A stretch of 64,000 bases of DNA, from the NCBI RefSeq assembly GCF_963378085.1, contig NZ_OY726395.1:372001-436000 (forward strand). The letters run 5' to 3'. The position numbers were made by a program, and so were the translations under genes. Numbering within the stretch: position 1 is the stretch's first letter; every line of letters begins with the position of its first letter. The notes beneath the pieces were generated by a model that was not told the origin of the DNA, made no database searches, and saw only the letters and a list, made by a program, of their open reading frames with translations. Of the stretch, positions 43,262 to 50,440 are shown piece after piece. The DNA is from Mycolicibacterium sp. MU0050. Lineage in GTDB: Bacteria > Actinomycetota > Actinomycetes > Mycobacteriales > Mycobacteriaceae.

Positions 43262-43516
43262 TCAGACGCAGCCCAGGGTGCACACGTCGGCCGGCGGCAG
43301 GTGCTCGATGTCGATGGCTCCACCGTCGGGCTGCTGTTGGGTCAGGTCGATGTCGTGCTCGAGCTCCGGCATCATCGGCACCATCCCGCACACGAAGGCC
43401 AGCGGCCCTTCACATGGCGGCGGGCCGTTTGGATCGGCCGCGGCGGGGGAACTGTGAAACAGAGCACTCACCGCGACGACGGCTCCCAGAACTGTCATTT
43501 TCGTTGCGGCGCGCAT
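43262..43516 (-). CDS. Small secreted Cys-containing protein
   Basis: 84 residues from the ATG at 43516. Signal peptide (about 1-27, ending SSPAAA) and a mature peptide of about 57 residues with four Cys (GPPPCEGPLAFVCGMVP and DVCTLGCV) likely forming two disulfides. Convergent with the DUF4344 gene, stops one base apart. A common type of small exported mycobacterial protein without assigned function. Confidence 0.7.
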   Translation of the reverse strand: MRAATKMTVLGAVVAVSALFHSSPAAADPNGPPPCEGPLAFVCGMVPMMPELEHDIDLTQQQPDGGAIDIEHLPPADVCTLGCV

Positions 43517-43581
43517 GAGGTTGACGATACGCAATCGCCAATCCGGTACTTGCTGGAAGCCGGTAATCACACCCGTGTGAT

Positions 43582-43613
43582 TTATCCCCACTGTGGACAA
43601 CTCCTGTGGATAA
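43582..43613. other. Cluster of three DnaA-box-like sequences
   Basis: TTATCCCCA (43582-43590, one mismatch), TGTGGACAA (43592-43600, the complement of the mycobacterial box TTGTCCACA) and TGTGGATAA (43605-43613, the complement of TTATCCACA). Two perfect boxes and one near-box in 32 bases. No dnaA, dnaN or other origin genes are nearby, so this is not oriC. It lies in the 337-base gap 43517-43853. Confidence 0.7.
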
Positions 43614-43668
43614 CTTCGGGGGTTTCGGCGTTGCCGCAGCTAGGACGCATGGGGAAGGCATGGGAGTC

Positions 43669-43828
43669 ATGACCGACGCCGACAAGGGGCGGGTGGGCGC
43701 GCGGCTGCGCCAACAGGTCCCGACGCTGGATGACTGATTACAACGAGCCGGATTGGGTTGCGGTCCGGGCGGGGATTCCGCGCTGGGATTCCGTCACCAG
43801 GAATGTGAAAGTCGTGCACTTCCCGTGA
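43669..43828 (+). other. Two tiny overlapping reading frames, possible gene remnant
   Basis: ATG 43669 opens 22 codons ending TGA 43735-43737; ATG 43730 opens 32 codons ending TGA 43826-43828, 25 bases before the immunity gene at 43854. Neither peptide is recognised. Being open and abutting an immunity gene, they could be the decayed tip of a lost toxin gene (inference). The rest of the gap 43517-43853 holds the DnaA boxes and nothing else I can name. Confidence 0.25.
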
Positions 43829-43853
43829 GGCTCCGTCGGGGAAAATACTTGGC

Positions 43854-44195
43854 ATGAGCGATGGCCCGGTGTCGTGGGAACTCGACCAGTTCTTCGGCGC
43901 CTACTTTCACCAGGACTGGGTCTTGGAGGCCGAGGATTGGCAGGGCATTGTCGATAGCTATGTCGACGTCCACCCCGTCGTGGCAGAGCTCTTGGATCTG
44001 GCCGCCGAGATCGACGCGGTGGTGAACGCCCACACCGAGCTTGGTCTCCGGCAACTCATGGACGAACTGGATGTCAACTACCTCCCGCAGCCGCTCACAC
44101 ACAAGGAATGGCTGGGGCAGGTCGCTGAGCGGCTGCGCCTGCACGCCCACGGGATCGCGGCCGCGCGTCGTGCCGTCGACCAACCCTCGCTCTGA
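43854..44195 (+). CDS. CdiI-like immunity protein, stand-alone paralogue
   Basis: 113 residues, acidic. The N-terminal block LDQFFGAYFHQDWVLEAEDW is shared with the two immunity proteins at 47560 and 47877 and is the signature of a CdiI-type immunity family (CdiI_2 as I recall). The C-terminal block WLGQVAERLRLHAHGIAAAR is also shared. No toxin gene precedes it, only two tiny frames, so it looks like an orphan kept for protection against neighbours. Confidence 0.75.
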   Translation: MSDGPVSWELDQFFGAYFHQDWVLEAEDWQGIVDSYVDVHPVVAELLDLAAEIDAVVNAHTELGLRQLMDELDVNYLPQPLTHKEWLGQVAERLRLHAHGIAAARRAVDQPSL

Positions 44196-44207
44196 TCCAG
44201 CGGGGCG

Positions 44208-44975
44208 TCAGGTGTGCTGTTCGATGAACTCGATTGCCGCGGCGGCGACCTCACGATGCACCGACTCGTTCAGGACATCGTGGCGTGCCCCAGCGAACTC
44301 TCGGTACTGCAGGGCGTCGATCTGTTCGGCGTAGGCGCGCACCGCCCCGGGCGCGGCGATCGGGTCGGCGCCGCCGTGCAACGCCAACGTCGGGACCGTC
44401 AACCCGCCCAGTTCGCCGCCCATCCGGTCCCACGCCGTGTCGAGTTCGCGCGCCAGGGCAGCGCCGTCGGCGTCGACGAAGGCCAACGGATCGTGCGCGA
44501 GCAAGTCGAGGTAGAACGGGTCGGCGGACAACCAGGACGGGTCGAGACTCAGCGAGGTGTCAGGGTCGAGCATCGCGGCAATGGGGACCAGCGGTGCTCC
44601 GGAGATTATTCCGGCCCGGTAGCGCTGCGGAGCGGCGAGCAGTCGGAACAGGGTGACCAGCGAGCCGAACGAATGTCCTTGTGCGATAAGAGGAATCCCG
44701 GGCCGGTGCTCTTCGGCGAGGTCGGTCACGGTGTCGGCCAGCGACGAACTCAGCGCCATCGAGCCGAAGTCGCCGCGTTCCCCGCCGGTCAGCCCGTGGC
44801 CGTACTGATCGACCGCCCACAGGTCGATGTCTGCGGCGTTTAACGCGAAGCCGTAGCGGTGGTAGAGCTCGGTGTGTTCGCCGAAGCCGTGCAGCAGAAT
44901 CACCGCGGCTCGCGGTTGGGCCGCCGGCCAATGTCGGTAGTACACGGGGCCGCGGTCGGTGTCGAAGACGGGCAT
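44208..44975 (-). CDS. Alpha/beta hydrolase, monoacylglycerol-lipase-like
   Basis: 255 residues with LLHGFGEHTELYHRY (the lysophospholipase/MGLL-type N-terminus), nucleophile GHSFGS, acid in LHGGADPIAAP and His in GARHDVLNE. Likely releases fatty acid from a small acylglycerol. It sits between an immunity gene and an immunity remnant on the opposite strand, 12 bases from the former's stop. Confidence 0.85.
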   Translation of the reverse strand: MPVFDTDRGPVYYRHWPAAQPRAAVILLHGFGEHTELYHRYGFALNAADIDLWAVDQYGHGLTGGERGDFGSMALSSSLADTVTDLAEEHRPGIPLIAQGHSFGSLVTLFRLLAAPQRYRAGIISGAPLVPIAAMLDPDTSLSLDPSWLSADPFYLDLLAHDPLAFVDADGAALARELDTAWDRMGGELGGLTVPTLALHGGADPIAAPGAVRAYAEQIDALQYREFAGARHDVLNESVHREVAAAAIEFIEQHT

Positions 44976-45075
44976 GAGCGCGATCGTATCGATCCGACGT
45001 GGGTGCCGGGCCGACTCGCGGTCGGCGTCGCACCGGAGTGTGCACTGGCGTTATCGGCTTTTGGACTGCCCGGCC

Positions 45076-45177
45076 ATGAGCGACGAGTCGGTGGGTCAAA
45101 TCACGGGTCGCCTACGTCGTCATGCCGATGGGATCGCGGCGGCGCGAGAAGGCGTCGGTGAGGGATTCCGGTCTTGA
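45076..45177 (+). pseudogene. Internally deleted immunity gene remnant
   Basis: ATG 45076 opens 33 codons: MSDES runs straight into VGQITGRLRRHADGIAAAR, which aligns with the C-terminal block of the three intact immunity proteins (GQVAERLRLHAHGIAAAR and GQIADRLRSHADGIA). The N-terminal MSD also matches theirs, so about 75 central codons seem lost in one deletion. The surrounding gap 44976-45318 shows nothing else but a short GC hairpin around 45284-45303. Confidence 0.6.
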
Positions 45178-45318
45178 TCGGCGGCAGTAACGCGAGATCG
45201 GTGGCGGGCATCGAACCCAAACGACGGCTTCTTCGGGCCCGGGTGCAGCCCCTCGATGCTGGTGGCGGAGCGAAATTGGTGAAGTGTGCACCCCGGTGGG
45301 GCACTTTAAACTTCGCTC

Positions 45319-45612
45319 GTGGCCGATTTGACCGTGCATCTCGACGGACTGCGTGCGCTGGCAGCACGTTCGGGTGCGTCCGCGGATATTTTGGCCTGTG
45401 GTCCGGGCGAGGTCCCCGTCGGGCCTGCCCACCAGCCGACTAGCGGTGCCGTCTCGGCGGTGCAGACTGCCGTCGACGGTATGGCCAACCGCTTGGCGGC
45501 CCGCGCCGCTGCGACGGCGGTCAAGGTCGAGAATGCCGCGACCAGCTTCGGCGAGCACGAGCATGGTTCGGCGGCCCAGATCGCCGCGACCCGTTCGACG
45601 ATTTATCTGTAG
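45319..45612 (+). CDS. EspC-like type VII secretion partner protein
   Basis: 97 residues, all helical by composition, with two Ala-rich helices around a Pro-Gly turn (HQPTSGAV). The opening LTVHLDGLRALAARSGASAD resembles the EspC/DUF2580 family, small helical proteins cosecreted with a larger partner by ESX systems. GTG start. It ends at the base before the toxin ATG, the arrangement expected for a secretion partner of that toxin. No ESX machinery genes are in the window. Confidence 0.65.
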   Translation: MADLTVHLDGLRALAARSGASADILACGPGEVPVGPAHQPTSGAVSAVQTAVDGMANRLAARAAATAVKVENAATSFGEHEHGSAAQIAATRSTIYL

Positions 45613-47289
45613 ATGGCCAGCACCGGCGCTGGAACGCCGACGCGCTCACAAATAGAGGGATGGGACGGCACGCATCTCCGCGCGGCCGCCCAGCGCTGGA
45701 CCGCGACGGCTGAGACCTGGGACCAGGCCTTCGAAGCGCTGCATCAGGAAGCGCTGGCACCGGGCGGTACCGACTTCGACGGCGCCACCGCGGCGGCCAC
45801 CCGACAGCGGACGGTGACCGACAAGCTGACCGTCATCCGTATCTCAGAAGACTTGGTGGCCGCGGCGACCGCGGCCAAGACCGGGGTCGACTCGATCGCC
45901 ACCGCGAAAAGCGCTGCCCTGGATGCGATCGCCCGGGCCGAGGAGGCGGGATTCGACGTCGGCGACGATCTGTCGCTGACCAGTCGACAGGAATTCACCG
46001 AAGCCGAGTTCGACGCCAAGCTTGCTGAAGCCCAACTCCTGGCCGCCGAAATCCGCACCGCGGCAGCGAACTTGGCGCAGGCGGACGCCGGGGTCGCAAC
46101 CGCGGTCACCACGGCGGTGGACTCATTCGCCGCGACCAGCTTCGCCGAACCGACGGGGCCGGGTGAGCCGGCCCGCGGCCCCTTCGTGCGAGCGGTCAGC
46201 AACGAGACGCCCGGGGATCAGCCAGCCGAGGAGGAGGGGGATCGAAAAGCCGAGTCCGGCGAAGGGGACCCGCAAGACGAGGGCTCGCGAGCATTACAGG
46301 ACCTGCTGCTGCCGGACGGTGCGGCCGAAACCCCCGGCGACGAGCCCGACGAAGCCGAGGCGGAACAGCCGGAAGATCTCGACGGTGCGTTGGCCACCGT
46401 CGCCGGCGGGCATCCGATCCCGCCCCCGACGAACGTATTGGACCGCTTCAAGGACCAGATGAAGGGCTCCGTTAAGGGAGATCTCAAAGACGGCGCCGAG
46501 GTGCCGTACACCAAAGCTCCCCTCGCCGCACCGATCGTCGCCGCTGACCCGTCCGTGGTCGACGATCAGGTTGCCCGCGTCGATGCGGCCCGGCAGGCGG
46601 TAGACGCCGCGCAGGCCGAGCTCGACGCCGTCCTCGGACAGAACTACACGCAGGGCCCGGGTGGTGGGCCCAACCGCGACGTCGGCGAAGCCCTTGCCCA
46701 GACGCTGTTCGAGGCCCGCCGCGACCTCACCGAACAGACCAGGATCCTCGAACGCCTCAGCCAGGCTCGTGCGGACCTCGGCGGCCAACCCGTGGGAATC
46801 CCTGAACTTCCGCGCAACGCCGACGTGCAAGCGTTTCCTGAGAAATCGTTGACTTTCGCCGATGCCAGCCGTGCGCTCAGCGAGGGCAGCTTCGGGCTCA
46901 TCCCCGACGTGGCGCACGACATCGAAGTCTTCCGGAACTGGGGCGAGCATTCCGGTGCTGAGCAGATCGGAGCGGTCCTCGATGTCGCAGGGGCAATTCC
47001 GTTCCCGGGCGGAAAGGCTTTCAGCGAGGCGCTGCAGCAAGCACTGGACGCTGCGTCCACCGCAGGCCGCCACGCTGATGACATCCCCACCGGCGCGCAT
47101 CGAGGTGTCGAGGCACCTGATGGCCCTAACCAGACCGACGCGCCGGGGCCAAACCCGGTAGATGACCCCGACTACCTCGCCAAACTCGGAGTCGAGGACA
47201 CCGCTACTCGAAGCAAGCGAATCAGCTGGCGGGCATTTGATTGCGAGCCATGTTGCCCAAACGGCGGACGATCTGGCCGCGCGGCTTGA
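45613..47289 (+). CDS. Polymorphic toxin, N-terminal type VII delivery part (frameshifted)
   Basis: Frame from ATG 45613 to a stop at 47289, 558 codons. Residues 1-190 are helical and Ala-rich with a WDGTHLRAAAQRW start, like LXG/EspA-type delivery domains. Then comes an acidic disordered linker (about 195-265), a second helical part and a glycine-rich pre-toxin region (about 400-500, VLDVAGAIPFPGGKAF). The natural continuation, a C-terminal RNase domain, is in the +1 frame. The reading frames meet near 47191-47215; from there the in-frame tail (about 30 codons, Cys/Arg-rich) looks like frameshifted sequence. One extra base in the intact gene would explain it. Confidence 0.75.
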   Translation: MASTGAGTPTRSQIEGWDGTHLRAAAQRWTATAETWDQAFEALHQEALAPGGTDFDGATAAATRQRTVTDKLTVIRISEDLVAAATAAKTGVDSIATAKSAALDAIARAEEAGFDVGDDLSLTSRQEFTEAEFDAKLAEAQLLAAEIRTAAANLAQADAGVATAVTTAVDSFAATSFAEPTGPGEPARGPFVRAVSNETPGDQPAEEEGDRKAESGEGDPQDEGSRALQDLLLPDGAAETPGDEPDEAEAEQPEDLDGALATVAGGHPIPPPTNVLDRFKDQMKGSVKGDLKDGAEVPYTKAPLAAPIVAADPSVVDDQVARVDAARQAVDAAQAELDAVLGQNYTQGPGGGPNRDVGEALAQTLFEARRDLTEQTRILERLSQARADLGGQPVGIPELPRNADVQAFPEKSLTFADASRALSEGSFGLIPDVAHDIEVFRNWGEHSGAEQIGAVLDVAGAIPFPGGKAFSEALQQALDAASTAGRHADDIPTGAHRGVEAPDGPNQTDAPGPNPVDDPDYLAKLGVEDTATRSKRISWRAFDCEPCCPNGGRSGRAA

Positions 47290-47563
47290 GGACTTTCCAA
47301 GAATGACGGCGGTCTCGTCCTTTGGCTCGACCGACGAGGCGGCGGCGGCGGTGACCGCCGCACTTCAGCAGAATCAAGCGAAAGTGGACGATTGGTTAGC
47401 AACAGGCGCGATCGACAAACTTCGAATGGATGCGTCTTTCAGCGGCGGTACCGTGATGAAGCGCGGCTCCTCCGACATTGTCGTTGGCACCGGCGCTAAA
47501 GTAGTGCTCAAAGGTGACGGTAGAGGCGGATGGTACGTGCTGACAGGGTTCCCGACGGCATGA
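47162..47563 (+). CDS. CdiA-CT-type bacterial RNase A-like toxin domain, out of frame
   Basis: In the +1 frame relative to the upstream toxin gene. From about 47222 it reads GGHLIASHVAQTADDLAARL, then FGSTDEAAAAVTAAL, and ends VVLKGDGRGGWYVLTGFPTA (quoted in parts). This pattern, with His in the first block and Thr in the last, is the bacterial RNase A-like CdiA C-terminal fold. An ATG at 47162 could start it alone, without a ribosome-binding site. The stop overlaps the first immunity start as ATGA. GC falls to about 58% here. Confidence 0.75.
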   Translation: MTPTTSPNSESRTPLLEASESAGGHLIASHVAQTADDLAARLEDFPRMTAVSSFGSTDEAAAAVTAALQQNQAKVDDWLATGAIDKLRMDASFSGGTVMKRGSSDIVVGTGAKVVLKGDGRGGWYVLTGFPTA

Positions 47564-47880
47564 GTGACAATCCAGTTTCCGAAGATCTCGATCAATTCTT
47601 CGGCGCCTATTTCCACCAGGACTGGGTTTTTGAGGCCGATGATTGGCCGGGAATAGTTGATAGCTTTGTCGACGGAGACAGGCGGCCGAGTGCCGAATTG
47701 CTGAGACAGTTGGCGCGAGAGATTGACTGTCTGCGGGAAACGCGCACCGAAGCCAGCCTTGAACACCTCTTGGATAAGCTCGGTGTGTACTACGATCCCC
47801 GACCGTTGACTTTCACCGCATGGCTTGGCCAAATCGCCGACAGGCTCCGGAGCCACGCTGACGGGATCGCGACCGAATGA
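47560..47880 (+). CDS. CdiI-like immunity protein, first of tandem pair
   Basis: 106 residues, acidic; ATG overlaps the toxin stop by four bases, the tight coupling expected of a cognate immunity gene. Shares DLDQFFGAYFHQDWVFEADDW and WLGQIADRLRSHADGIA with the paralogue at 43854. The first line of the gene is only about 48% GC. It should bind and block the RNase domain encoded just before it. Confidence 0.8.
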   Translation: MSDNPVSEDLDQFFGAYFHQDWVFEADDWPGIVDSFVDGDRRPSAELLRQLAREIDCLRETRTEASLEHLLDKLGVYYDPRPLTFTAWLGQIADRLRSHADGIATE

Positions 47881-48206
47881 GTAGTCATCCCACGTCGCAC
47901 GACTTTGACCAGTTCTTCGGAGCCTATTTCCACGAGGATTGGGACCTTGAAGCGGAAGACTGGGAAGGGATCGTTGACCTCTACTCGTCTTCGCCGACCC
48001 GGACGCCTGAGCGGCTGCGACTGCTCGCTGACCGAATCGACGAAATGCGCGAAAACCAAAGCGAAACGGAGATCTGCACCACCGTCGTCGGTATGGGCGG
48101 TTGCTACGACCCGCGACCCGAACGGACCTACGACTCATGGCTCCGGCAAGTAACCGAGCGACTCCGCAGGCACGCGTCCGCGGCCGAGAACCACACGGCG
48201 GGTTGA
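47877..48206 (+). CDS. CdiI-like immunity protein, second of tandem pair
   Basis: 109 residues; ATG overlaps the previous stop as ATGA. Same family (DFDQFFGAYFHEDWDLEAEDW) but diverged in the middle (SETEICTTVVGMGGCYDPRP) and at the C-terminus, as expected for immunity to a different toxin variant. GC about 60%. Confidence 0.78.
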   Translation: MSSHPTSHDFDQFFGAYFHEDWDLEAEDWEGIVDLYSSSPTRTPERLRLLADRIDEMRENQSETEICTTVVGMGGCYDPRPERTYDSWLRQVTERLRRHASAAENHTAG

Positions 48207-48308
48207 AATCGCGGGCGACAACCTGACTGTCATCACTTGATGACGCATTCAAATCGAAAGGCAGTCCGGAGAGGGTGCTGATGTGACGGATGTGACCAGC
48301 GTCGAACC

Positions 48309-49469
48309 TCAGCGCAGCCACTCGCCGATCCGCCGCACCGCCTCGTCGATGTCGGAGGTCGGCCCGGCGAACGACAGCCGGACGTAGGAGCCGCCGCGCA
48401 CCGGATCGAAGTCGATGCCCGGGGCGATCGCCACGCCGGTGTCGGCCAGCAGTTTCTCGCAGAAGCCCAGTGAGTCGGTGGTGAATTCGGAAACGTCGGC
48501 GTAGACGTAGAACGCGCCGTCGGTCGGTGCCAGCCGGTCGATGCCGATCCCGCGCAGCCCGTCCAGCAACCGGGTGCGGTTGGCGCTGTAGTGCGCCAGG
48601 TGGCCCTCGGCCTCCGCGACGGACTCCGGGGTGAAGGCCGCGACGGCGGCCACCTGCGACAGCACCGGCGGACAGATGGTGAAGTTGCCGGTCAGACGGT
48701 CCACCGCGCGCTGCAGCGACTCCGGCACCAGCAGCCAACCCAGCCGCCAGCCCGTCATCGCGAAGTACTTGGAAAAGCTGTTGACCACCACGGCGTCGCG
48801 TGAGGTCTGCCAGGCGCAACTGGTTTCCGGCGCGCCGGGATAGACCAGGCCGTGGTAAACCTCGTCGCTGATCAGCCGCACCCCGGTCTCGGCGCACCAG
48901 GTGGCGATCGCGGCCAACTCCTCGGGCGGGATCACCGTCCCGGTCGGGTTGGCCGGGCTGGCGACCACGACACCGGCCAGCGGTGCCGCCGCGTGGGCCG
49001 CCGCCAGCATCGCGACGTTGGGTTGGAATCGGGTGTCGGGACCACAGGCGAGGTCGACGACCTCGCAGCCCAGCGCCGAAAGGATGTTGCGGTAGCAGGG
49101 GTAGCCGGGGCTGGCGACGACGACGCGGTCACCGACGTCGAAGCAGGCCAGGAAGGTCAGCAGGAAGCCGCCGGAGGAACCGGTGGTGATCACCACGTCG
49201 GCGGGGTCGACGGCGATGCCGTGGGTGGTGTCGTAGGAGCGGGCGATCGCCTCACGCAACTCCGGGATACCCAGCGCGACGGTGTAACCCAGCTCGTTGG
49301 CCTCCAACGCCGCGGCGGCGGCGGCGCGCACCGGCTCCGGGGCGCCGACGCTGGGCTGCCCGGCAGACAAATTGACCAGGTCACCGTGGCTGCGCTGGCG
49401 TTCGGCCGCGGCCAACCAGACGTCCATGACATAGAACGGCGGGATGCCCGCCCGCAGCGCGGTCTTCAC
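48309..49469 (-). CDS. aspB: Class I pyridoxal-phosphate aminotransferase (AspB-like)
   Basis: 386 residues, fold type I. The PLP Lys is in NSFSKYFAMTGWRLGW, with ASPANPTGT and SDEVYHGLVY before it. Resembles Rv3565, which in M. tuberculosis also sits between the hsa operon and fadE33. GTG at 49469. The upstream fadE33 gene ends two bases before it, so it is the last gene of a five-gene leftward operon fadD3-fadE31-fadE32-fadE33-aspB. Amino-group substrate in steroid catabolism unknown. Confidence 0.88.
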   Translation of the reverse strand: MKTALRAGIPPFYVMDVWLAAAERQRSHGDLVNLSAGQPSVGAPEPVRAAAAAALEANELGYTVALGIPELREAIARSYDTTHGIAVDPADVVITTGSSGGFLLTFLACFDVGDRVVVASPGYPCYRNILSALGCEVVDLACGPDTRFQPNVAMLAAAHAAAPLAGVVVASPANPTGTVIPPEELAAIATWCAETGVRLISDEVYHGLVYPGAPETSCAWQTSRDAVVVNSFSKYFAMTGWRLGWLLVPESLQRAVDRLTGNFTICPPVLSQVAAVAAFTPESVAEAEGHLAHYSANRTRLLDGLRGIGIDRLAPTDGAFYVYADVSEFTTDSLGFCEKLLADTGVAIAPGIDFDPVRGGSYVRLSFAGPTSDIDEAVRRIGEWLR

Positions 49470-49471
49470 GG

Positions 49472-50440
49472 TTACGAGGTTACGTCGGCCGCCAGTGCCT
49501 CGGATTCCAGGCTGCGCAGGTACTCGGCGGGCTGCCCCAACAGCTGGGCGTTGGCGTGGGCCCGCTTGAAGTACAGCTGGATGTCGTGCTCCCAGGTGAT
49601 CGCGATGCCGCCGTGCAGCTGGATCGCCTCGGCGGCCACGTCGAAGAACGCCTCGGTGGCGGTGACGTGGGCCAGCGCCGCGGTGGTGGGCGACGGGTCG
49701 GCCACCGCCTCCTCGACGACGGCGCCGGCGGTCTGCACCTTCACGTACAGGTCGGCCATCCGGTGCTTGAGCGCCTGGAAGCTCCCGATCGGTCGGCCGA
49801 ACTGGACCCGTTCCTTGGTGTATTCGACGGTGAGTTCCAGGCACCGCGACGCCGCGCCCACCGACTCGGCGGCGAGCAACACCGCGGCGGTGTCGGCCAG
49901 GCCCGGGTCGGCGGCCAGCGGTTCGGTCGTCGTCGGCTGCACGCTGGCCAACCGCCGCGTCATGTCCATGGTGGGGTGCGCGGTCGCGGTGAACTCGGTC
50001 CAGCGGCTCAGCGCACCGTCTGCCACGCCGACGACGACATCGGCGACGTCCCCGTGCAGCACGTACTCGGGGTCGAGGGCCACCGCCCCCACCAGCGCCC
50101 CGGCCGCCAGCTGTTCGAGGGTCTCGGAGTCGGGGGTGTCGGCGGCCAGCAACGCCAACTCGGCCAGGGTGGTGCCCAGCAGCGGCGAGGGCACCAGGGC
50201 GCGGCCGAGTTCGGTGATGACGGCCGCAGCATCGGCGAGCTCCCCGCCGGCGCCGCCGAATTCCTCGGGCACCACCAGCGCGGCGACGCCGACCTGCTCG
50301 CACAGCAACGTCCACAGGTTCCGGTCGTAGCCGGGTTCGGACTCCATCGCCGCGCGAACCTGCTCGGGCCCAGCGTGTTTGGCGACCAGGTCGCGCACGG
50401 TCCGGACCAGCAGGTCACGCTCGTCGTTGGTCGTGCTCAC
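49472..50440 (-). CDS. fadE33: Acyl-CoA dehydrogenase subunit FadE33
   Basis: 322 residues, acyl-CoA dehydrogenase fold (EYTKERVQFGRPIGSFQALKHRMADLY, GGIAITWEHDIQLYFKRA). One half of the heteromeric FadE type in which FadE31 is the partner. ATG at 50440 overlaps the fadE32 stop. Works in late C/D-ring degradation. Confidence 0.93.
   Translation of the reverse strand: MSTTNDERDLLVRTVRDLVAKHAGPEQVRAAMESEPGYDRNLWTLLCEQVGVAALVVPEEFGGAGGELADAAAVITELGRALVPSPLLGTTLAELALLAADTPDSETLEQLAAGALVGAVALDPEYVLHGDVADVVVGVADGALSRWTEFTATAHPTMDMTRRLASVQPTTTEPLAADPGLADTAAVLLAAESVGAASRCLELTVEYTKERVQFGRPIGSFQALKHRMADLYVKVQTAGAVVEEAVADPSPTTAALAHVTATEAFFDVAAEAIQLHGGIAITWEHDIQLYFKRAHANAQLLGQPAEYLRSLESEALAADVTS

Noticed and set aside
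43582..43613. Replication origin
   Set aside because: No dnaA, dnaN, gyrB or rpmH nearby and no long AT-rich unwinding region; the cluster is too small for a mycobacterial oriC.
45284..45303. Terminator or regulatory hairpin before the EspC-like gene
   Set aside because: GTGC/GCAC with CCC/GGG and one bulged base is a short stem; position just before the GTG start is interesting but the structure is too weak to call.
47191..47215. Programmed frameshift in the toxin gene
   Set aside because: I see no slippery heptamer, no stop codon or strong stem right after the junction, and the shift needed is +1. Decay, error or tip exchange is simpler, though not excluded.
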